A stretch of DNA of 64,000 nucleotides from Bacteroidota bacterium. Lineage in GTDB: Bacteria; Bacteroidota; Bacteroidia; Bacteroidales; Paludibacteraceae. The notes beneath the pieces were generated by a model. That model made no database searches. It was given only the letters and a program-made list of their open reading frames with translations, and was not told the origin of the DNA. Made by a program: the position numbers and the translations under genes. The stretch spans positions 124,001 through 188,000 of the forward strand of contig JAJYBB010000003.1 of the NCBI GenBank assembly GCA_021779195.1, written 5' to 3'. Below are positions 63,967-64,000 of this stretch, one piece after another; positions within the stretch are counted from its first letter, which is position 1, and each line of letters starts with the position of its first letter.

Positions 63967-64000
63967 GTGTTTATTATTTGCATTACAGTTTTTTAGTGAA

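Noticed and set aside
1-64000. CRISPR arrays, insertion sequences, prophage genes, rRNA operon
   Set aside because: None seen: no regularly spaced repeats, no intact transposase or integrase, no phage structural gene, no rRNA sequence.

Overview
The window looks like a chromosomal segment of a Bacteroidetes bacterium, probably order Bacteroidales (a Paludibacter- or Dysgonomonas-like relative fits). Reasons: low G+C; promoters of the Bacteroidetes form TTG-N19/20-TAnnTTTG; a tmRNA whose tag reads GENNYALAA; a SusC/SusD polysaccharide-utilisation locus (PUL) with a hybrid two-component regulator; an alpha2-type glycyl-tRNA synthetase; and the gene string dut / TPR lipoprotein / DUF4292 lipoprotein / EnvC-like protein. 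This placement is inference from gene content.

Layout. 1-5.2 kb: a broken TolB-type beta-propeller end, a 60-bp perfect palindrome, glyS, an EamA transporter and a long-chain acyl-CoA ligase. 5.4-9.0 kb is an accessory spot built on ssrA: tmRNA, a hipBA-type toxin-antitoxin pair, then a degenerate copy of the ssrA 3' end with its own consensus promoter and terminator, an inverted repeat and a decayed gene end. 9.0-24.9 kb is a fructan PUL on the minus strand: sensor/regulator, fructokinase, fructose-type MFS importer, GH32 lipoprotein, LamG-GH32 protein with a C-terminal T9SS-type sorting domain, surface glycan-binding lipoprotein, SusD and SusC. Two near-identical promoter/operator modules lie before the two PUL operons.

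25.3-33.3 kb holds yqhD-type alcohol dehydrogenase, TerC, a patatin/beta-barrel fusion, an overlapping DUF6249-sigma factor-DUF5056 operon and a Gfo/Idh/MocA oxidoreductase. 33.7-53.1 kb is mostly housekeeping: OmpA-type protein, psd-mazG-deoC, a polyprenyl synthetase, polA, an orphan adenine methyltransferase, parE, the envC/DUF4292/TPR/dut string, and an outer-membrane HhH/beta-barrel pair. 53.4-64 kb holds formyl-THF cyclo-ligase, a conserved unknown, a second polyprenyl synthetase, ddl, rluD-type synthase, a PASTA protein, rpmH (52 aa), tyrS, tRNA-Gln(UUG), dnaN and a DnaQ-like exonuclease, ending in a perfect sigma-54 promoter that points out of the window.

How parts work together: in the PUL model known from Bacteroides fructan loci, fructan is bound and cut at the surface, oligosaccharides enter through SusCD, the periplasmic GH32 releases fructose, fructose signals through the hybrid regulator and is imported and phosphorylated. 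The most unusual observations are the mini-ssrA-like RNA locus next to hipBA (7.70-7.92 kb), the duplicated 21-bp-period operator of the PUL, and a GH32 enzyme with Glu where the family nucleophile is Asp. No IS element, CRISPR array or integrase was recognised.
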